Source: Brachionus koreanus (lineage: Eukaryota; Rotifera; Eurotatoria; Ploima; Brachionidae). Taken from it: a stretch of DNA of 64,000 nucleotides. Positions 59,072 through 64,000 of the stretch are shown here, piece by piece. The notes under the pieces were generated by a model. It saw only the letters and a program-made list of their open reading frames with translations. It was not told the origin of the DNA and did no database searches. The position numbers were made by a program, and so were the translations under genes. The stretch covers positions 520,687 through 584,686 of the forward strand of contig PJRA01000493.1 of assembly GCA_016987375.1 (NCBI GenBank), in the 5' to 3' direction. Position 1 is the stretch's first letter; every line of letters starts with the position of its first letter.

Positions 59072-59866
59072 ATGGACATTGACAACCTTAAAGGTGTAAG
59101 TACATTTTAAAATAAAATAGGCAATCAATTATTTATCCAATTTTTAATAGCTAAGAGATTTTATAATGACATATAACAATATTGCCGATGAATGCTTCAA
59201 TAATTGCGTTTTTAGTCTCAACAGCCGAAATTTAAGCAACGACGAGGTTAGTTCTAAATTTTATAAAATAATTTTAATTTTTTTTAAATATTTTTACGAT
59301 TATTCGGAATATTTTTTTCTCTTAAAAAATAGTCATCCGACACTTAAATGAACTGATGTATTTATATTTGATCTAGGTTCGGCAACTTATTTACTCATAC
59401 CAAAAATACCAAAAATAAGCCAATAACTCTATCTAACAAAAGATGACAAGGAAAAAATATTAAAAGTATATTAAGTCAAAAGAAAAATCTTAATTTTTGG
59501 TACCATTCTTATTCATATTTACTATATTTATTTGAAATAGTAAATGGTAAGTTCAAATAATTGTTAATTTTAACAATTAACACTAGCTAAGTTTTAGAAA
59601 TAAATCAAAAAAAGATTTAAATTTTTTGACAATATTAAAAAAAAAGTTAAAACTAAAAAAATTAATTATTTTGATATTTATAATAATTGCTTTGAATTTT
59701 AGAAAAAAATTGTTGAATAATAAACTTTTTATTTCATTAGGAAGTGTGTCTGCATAATTGTACAAAAAGATTTGTATCATCTCAGACAAGATTAAGCCGA
59801 GGCTTTGCTGACTATCAAATGAACAAGCTAAATCAAGCAGCTCAAACAAATCAAACAGCCAAGTAG
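59072..59866 (+). CDS. TIMM10B: TIMM10B (Tim9b-type small Tim chaperone)
   Basis: Three exons close in phase: 59072-59093, 59158-59246 and 59741-59866, giving 78 residues. The small-Tim signature of twin CX3C motifs is present (CFNNC and CLHNC). The context LKDFIMTYNNIADECFNNCV and the VCLHNCTKRFVSSQTRL helix match TIMM10B. It acts in the mitochondrial intermembrane space with Tim9/Tim10 at the TIM22 carrier-import complex. It lies between the two SDS3 paralogs, upstream of and in the same direction as copy A, with only 179 bases from its stop to the next start. Confidence 0.9.
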
Positions 59867-59990
59867 TTCAAAATCGAGAATTAATTAAATCACTTTATTC
59901 CATAAATAAAAATATTTAATAAATAAAAAAAAAAATAGCTAAAAATAGTTGCTAATAAATCAGCAATCTATGATTATCTTTTGAATAAAA

Positions 59991-60620
59991 TAAAATTTTC
60001 TTTGTTTCTTTATAAAAACTAAATAAAAGTTAAATAATTATTTAGATGTCATTGACTGTACCAGGTCGTAAACCAAAGAGTCTAAAGGTAAATGCAGTTA
60101 ATTTAAAGACGCCAAAGCGGCTTGTGAATGGGTCGGTAGAAAATGGTGTTTTGACAAAGACCAAGAACTATTTGAACAATTCGTTTAAGTACTCAAAAAA
60201 TTTGGACGATTTGAACAAATTGAGAAAACAGGATGAAGATAAAATGTCAAGTGTTAAAAAAGAGCCCGAAATGATCGAGGAGCAAACAGATTCTAGAGCA
60301 GCAGATAGTTCAAAGAGTCATGATTTAGTTGAATCGGATTTTAACAATTTGTCAAAAGAAGAAATAAAACAAAAAGAAAAGTACTTTGACGACAAACTAA
60401 AGGATCTTGGTGAAAAGTTGAGAAAAATTCGTGAAATGGGAGTTTGTTCGGGACAAGTAATGTCCGATTTAAAAGAGAACGAAATTAGCGAATGTTTAAG
60501 CTTGTTTGTAAGAGATTATTTGGCCGAAATAAACAAATTAGAGAGAGATTGTGATGATAAACTTGAATTGTTGAGTGAATGGTACGTGAGAGAAAAACAC
60601 GAAATAGAAGAGACATTCAA
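59991..60620 (+). repeat. 630-base segment identical to 56041-56670, inverted
   Basis: Covers 55 bases of 5' flank and 575 bases of coding sequence of copy A. The identity boundary lies at AGACATTCAA, after which G/A differences start immediately. Confidence 0.95.
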
Positions 60621-61155
60621 GACAGAGAAGAAAGAAGCTCTACAAGAATTTAATGACAAGCAAAAGGAACTTAAAGAAAATTTGCTTAATGAACATGAAG
60701 AAATTCGAAAACAGATTGAAATTGATCGAAATACTCTAGATATTCATTTAGACACAACAGAATTGAAACCTCCACCAACACGAAATCTTCGCCGTCGCAC
60801 CAACCATAACAACAATGAAAATGACACTTCCAATCATGACCTTTCTTCGTGTCACATTAATTTACATGTAACATCTTCTGTTTCATCAAACTCTAGTCTT
60901 TTGCAATCAGCAAGTGTAAATCTTGCTAGCAATTTAAATGTGAGCAACATTCTTGGATCTAACCAGTCTAATTATTTTAATAGCACACAAAATTTTTACT
61001 CATCTAGCAGCTATTCTCAATACGTCAATGATCGTAAGAGAAAAATTGCTCCCAACATGATGTTTCAACTTAACGAAAATGATCTCAATGATGATTTGAA
61101 ACATTTATCTAAAAATTTAAGGCTTTCACACAGTCATTCACCATGCAAAAATTAA
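60046..61155 (+). CDS. SUDS3: SDS3/SUDS3-family Sin3-HDAC corepressor subunit, copy A
   Basis: Single exon, 369 residues. A basic N-terminal tail is followed by an acidic/coiled-coil region (about 110-245). Its core matches the SDS3/BRMS1 family: KYFDDKLKDLGEKLRKI, REKHEIEETFKTEKKEAL, EFNDKQKELKENLLNEHEEI. The family block TRNLRRRTN sits near residue 255. The C-terminal third is Asn/Ser-rich with a few hydrophobic patches. SDS3 proteins dimerise through the coiled coil and hold HDAC1/2 on the Sin3 scaffold to repress transcription. It shares its first roughly 191 residues exactly with truncated copy B 3.4 kb away on the other strand, so it is probably the parental full-length gene. Confidence 0.8.
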   Translation: MSLTVPGRKPKSLKVNAVNLKTPKRLVNGSVENGVLTKTKNYLNNSFKYSKNLDDLNKLRKQDEDKMSSVKKEPEMIEEQTDSRAADSSKSHDLVESDFNNLSKEEIKQKEKYFDDKLKDLGEKLRKIREMGVCSGQVMSDLKENEISECLSLFVRDYLAEINKLERDCDDKLELLSEWYVREKHEIEETFKTEKKEALQEFNDKQKELKENLLNEHEEIRKQIEIDRNTLDIHLDTTELKPPPTRNLRRRTNHNNNENDTSNHDLSSCHINLHVTSSVSSNSSLLQSASVNLASNLNVSNILGSNQSNYFNSTQNFYSSSSYSQYVNDRKRKIAPNMMFQLNENDLNDDLKHLSKNLRLSHSHSPCKN

Positions 61156-61504
61156 TTGTAAGTTAATTAGTAATTAATTTGCTTGCAATTATTAATTTTT
61201 TTTAATCCGCACATTTTGAAATCAATTTTTTTTTAATTTTTATTATTGTTTGATTAATGTATAAATATATATATCTTAAACAATCGGTTTAATTTTTTAA
61301 AAAATAAAGACCAGAAAAAAAAATTTTAATTCGTTTCAGCTAAAATAGTTGACCATTATGGTCGAATATTTTCTTTTTAAATTTAAAAAAAAAATAAAAT
61401 TTTTAGATTGAAATCCATAATTGTTTTAAATAAATTTAAATTTAGAGGAATAGCTTCCTCGTTGAGAAGTTTAAGTAACAAAAAATTTCAAAGTCAGATT
61501 TAAG
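61156..61504. other. Spacer between SUDS3 and COQ4
   Basis: Short AT-rich spacer holding the SUDS3 3' UTR and COQ4 promoter. No element named. Confidence 0.45.
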
Positions 61505-62224
61505 ATGAGAATTTTGACAGCACTGAGAAAAGATACCAGTTCGTTTATTAAAACAAACCTAGCACAGCGCACAGTATTGACTGTAGGTTCAGGTCTTTTG
61601 TCAATATTTGATCCGCATCGAGACGACATGATTAGCGCGTTTGGCGAGCTGACTAGCTTCGGAGTTTTGTCTGACCTGCAGCGAAAAATGCTCAACGATC
61701 CAGAGGGAGCATTGATCCTCAAGGAGAAGCCAGTCATCAATTCTACCGTTCTCGATCTCAACAAGTTGGCTACATTTCCCGAAAAGACTTTCGGAAAAGA
61801 GTACGTCGAATTTCTGAGGATCAATAATATTACACCTGACACTAGAAAGCCAGTGAGGTTCATTGAGGACGAGGAACAGGCTTATGTTATGCAAAGGTAT
61901 AGAGAAATTCACGATTTTACTCATTGTATACTTGGCTTAAAAACAAACATGCTCGGAGAAGTAACAGTGAAAATATTTGAAGCGATTCAAATGGATCTGC
62001 CGATGTGCTGGCTGGCGGGAATTTTTGGCATGCTTAGACTTGGGCCCAAGCACACACAAGTCTATTTAGATCAAAATTTGCCATGGATAATACAAAATGC
62101 TAAACATTCCAAACCATTGATTAATGTTTATTTTGAGAAATATTTTGAAAAAAATATCGATGAGCTTAGAGCTGAGTTAAATCTAACAATTTTGTCTCCC
62201 AAAACGAATGAATTTAAAGATTGA
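61505..62224 (+). CDS. COQ4: COQ4 coenzyme Q biosynthesis protein
   Basis: Single exon of 239 residues, the usual COQ4 size. The N-terminus is basic and Ser/Thr-rich, compatible with a mitochondrial presequence. The family zinc motif HDxxH-x11-E is intact: His136, Asp137, His140 and Glu152 in REIHDFTHCILGLKTNMLGE. Other COQ4 blocks are GSGLLSIFDPHRDDMISAFGE and LGPKHTQVYLDQNLPWI. COQ4 sits on the matrix face of the inner membrane in the CoQ synthome and is needed for ring modification in ubiquinone synthesis. The start is the first ATG after an AT-rich leader. The coding part is less AT-rich than its flanks. Confidence 0.95.
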   Translation: MRILTALRKDTSSFIKTNLAQRTVLTVGSGLLSIFDPHRDDMISAFGELTSFGVLSDLQRKMLNDPEGALILKEKPVINSTVLDLNKLATFPEKTFGKEYVEFLRINNITPDTRKPVRFIEDEEQAYVMQRYREIHDFTHCILGLKTNMLGEVTVKIFEAIQMDLPMCWLAGIFGMLRLGPKHTQVYLDQNLPWIIQNAKHSKPLINVYFEKYFEKNIDELRAELNLTILSPKTNEFKD

Positions 62225-62930
62225 AATTTATATTTTTTATTGAAGATGGCGCATTATTTTTTTAATTTTTTTTTTACATTAATAATATTTTGAAATTTAT
62301 GAATTTTTAATTTTAAATTAGAAAAAAAAAACTTTAATTCTAGTGCGTGAAAACACTATAAAACATTTTGGTTCATTTTAAAAAAAATTTAATAACGATG
62401 ATGTAAAATTTCGGTTTTCATCATCAAAAATTTGCTTTATTTTAACTTTCTAGACGGCGGGATTAATCAAGATCTCGCCAAATAAATTCCTATTAAAAAT
62501 GAAAATTTTAGTCTCAACCATAAGGACTAAAGCTGGCCTCGTTAGAAAATATTCTTTCAAAATTTTTCTTTTTTAAAAATTCACAGATCAAAGAGCAAAT
62601 GGTTATTTATTTTATAATTATAAACAAGAAAAAGAATTTTTTGTTTTTAAATATTTTTATTTTAAAAAAGACTCGATTTTTCTTTAATTAAGATTAAATA
62701 AGAGTTGTTTTAAAAAACATGAAATTTTAAAACAACAAGTCACAACTTGCTGATTACTTGTAATTACTTTTTATTCAAGCCTTTAAAATTTTTATGATGA
62801 AATAAATATCTTCAAAGGCAAAAATTTGATTGTAAATTAAGAAATTAGTAATCAATAAAAACGTCTGAAAAGTCAATTAAATATTATAAGATTTAAAGAC
62901 TTGATAAAAATAATAATAGTTAAAATTCTA
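62225..62930. other. AT-rich spacer
   Basis: COQ4 3' UTR and spacer; nothing recognised. Confidence 0.45.
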
Positions 62931-63055
62931 CTGTCTAGTTTAATTGGATTGAAAAAGCAGGAAGACTAACGTAGTCCCGCTAAAGTAGACTTTCTTTAAA
63001 TTTCTAAAATTTTGCTTTCTTTTTCAAAATTCTACCGACACTATCCAGTCTATTT
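62931..63055 (-). repeat. Dispersed repeat copy 3, inverted relative to copy 1
   Basis: The reverse strand carries TAGCGGGACTACGTTAGTCT and CCTGCTTTTTCAATCCAATT, almost the same as position 20-90, ending in an ATT-rich tail towards 62890. The outer part (GTGTCGGTAGAA) also matches positions 3-14. Confidence 0.75.
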
Positions 63056-64000
63056 TGAACTGGTTGATCTCCATTTTTAATGCAACCAACACTCAAAAAT
63101 TAATGATTATGCTTCATTTTTCTATATATTTATTTATCTTGGCTAATTTAATATCAACATCTGTGCGTACTTGAATGGCCAAATTGATGACATAAACGGT
63201 TGTATACAGTACTATGCCTGTGAATTACTTTATATATGAATTAAATTATTAAATGAATAAGAAGGGAAAAAACGGTAGGAATGGTTTTGTCTGGGTTGAT
63301 AGTTCAGCTGCTTGTGTTGACACTTTGGTTCTTAAATTTCTAAGCAAACGCCTCTCAGTATGCTTTCTGCTTTTTGTTTCGAGTTCTACTTCTTTGTCTT
63401 CTCTCGTCAATTTGTCTTTCTCTAGTGTCCCATGCAACACATAGTTTTTTAAATGTTCTGATTCGCAATAATGTGTTTGGATAAAAGCACATTGCGTAAA
63501 ATTGGTTATGATAACTAGGAGTTGAACAGAGAAAATATGCCAAATTGATAGTTTTTATTTTGACGTTAGACAAATTAAATTTTAATCTCACACATTAAGA
63601 TAATATCTTGTTAGATCTGAATAAATTAGAGTTTTAATTTAAAATGAAAACTCTAATTTTCAATTTTCCATGTTTTAATATTCTGTTTGTTGTTTATATT
63701 TTGGTTATTGTTGTTGTTTTTTTTTTATTTCACTGATTTTCTTAACAAAATTAATTTACAAGTCATCAGCAAAATATTTACAACAAGACTTTAATCTTTG
63801 ACTTACTTCAACTTTCAAGTTCCCATTAATTATATTTGGCTTCACTAATAAAACAACACATAAGATGTCGTGAATGAACATTTTGAACAGAAAAAAAATT
63901 GAGTTTTAATATAAAAATATTTTTTAAAATACATTTTAATTTAGGATAAGAAAATTTTATTTAAAATTGTTATCGCTTGTAAAAAATTAGAATCCACAAA
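63056..64000 (-). other. Right edge, possible coding remnant
   Basis: Minus-strand frames between 63250 and 63590 encode an Arg/Glu/Lys-rich stretch (WDTRERQIDERRQRSRTRNK), less AT-rich than its surroundings. I do not recognise it. It may be a decayed exon or transposon piece continuing beyond the repeat at 62931. The rest to 64000 is AT-rich without features. Confidence 0.25.

Noticed and set aside
1..64000. CRISPR arrays, bacterial operons, riboswitches, rRNA or tRNA genes
   Set aside because: No regularly spaced direct repeats, no Shine-Dalgarno-led gene strings and no cloverleaf-like sequence were recognised; the genome is clearly eukaryotic.

Overview
The window is nuclear DNA of an invertebrate animal. 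It is very AT-rich, most introns are short (about 45-300 bases, GT-AG), and the genes are animal families: polo-like kinase, amphiphysin, calnexin, COQ4, TIMM10B, ZFAND2B and an SDS3-type Sin3 subunit. I see no operons, Shine-Dalgarno sites, CRISPR arrays, rRNA or tRNA. A compact AT-rich genome full of mixed non-LTR, LTR and DNA elements suggests a monogonont rotifer (Brachionus-like). That is an inference; no species-diagnostic marker was found.

Layout. 0-9 kb: an RTE endonuclease scrap, the 3' part of a KIF16B/SNX23-like PX-domain kinesin (+), a TRPA-like channel (-) and a leucine-rich-repeat gene (-) built of near-identical 48-residue modules. The last three are each broken by one-base lesions. 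9.5-15.2 kb: a transposon graveyard with a MULE transposase, two Ty3/gypsy remnants facing away from each other and a CR1/jockey-type LINE. 16-22 kb (-): a calnexin that ends in KDEL with no membrane anchor, a TMEM272-like membrane protein and an unknown coiled-coil protein. 22-27 kb: mostly AT-rich filler with LINE pieces. 27.5-29 kb (-): amphiphysin/BIN1. 32.7-34.4 kb (+): ZFAND2B-like AN1/UIM/CaaX protein. 35-36.5 kb: LINE and RTE scraps. 37.7-38.5 kb (+): an apolipoprotein-D-like lipocalin with a 25-base microexon. 39.2-45.1 kb (+): a CNBD2-like cyclic-nucleotide-binding-domain gene of about 14 exons whose introns hold at least four inverted-repeat elements. A 31-base N gap lies at 45.6 kb, and a foldback-type element with long terminal repeats at 46.5-47.1 kb. 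50.5-54.6 kb (+): a complete polo-like kinase. 55.8-61.2 kb: an inverted pair of SDS3-family genes flanking a dead mariner, a MITE and TIMM10B. 61.5-62.2 kb (+): single-exon COQ4. The right edge carries an inverted copy of the repeat at the left edge.

The genes look like ordinary unlinked housekeeping loci: ER folding, membrane curvature, ubiquitin/ER-stress handling, mitochondrial import, CoQ synthesis, mitosis and chromatin repression. The most noteworthy signals are the soluble KDEL calnexin; the exact 630-base identity between the inverted SDS3 paralogs, which looks like gene conversion; two matched MITE copies plus several other inverted-repeat elements crowded into the CNBD2 introns; and five gene-breaking frameshifts that all have the same sign (one base missing), which points to systematic assembly deletions rather than real gene death.
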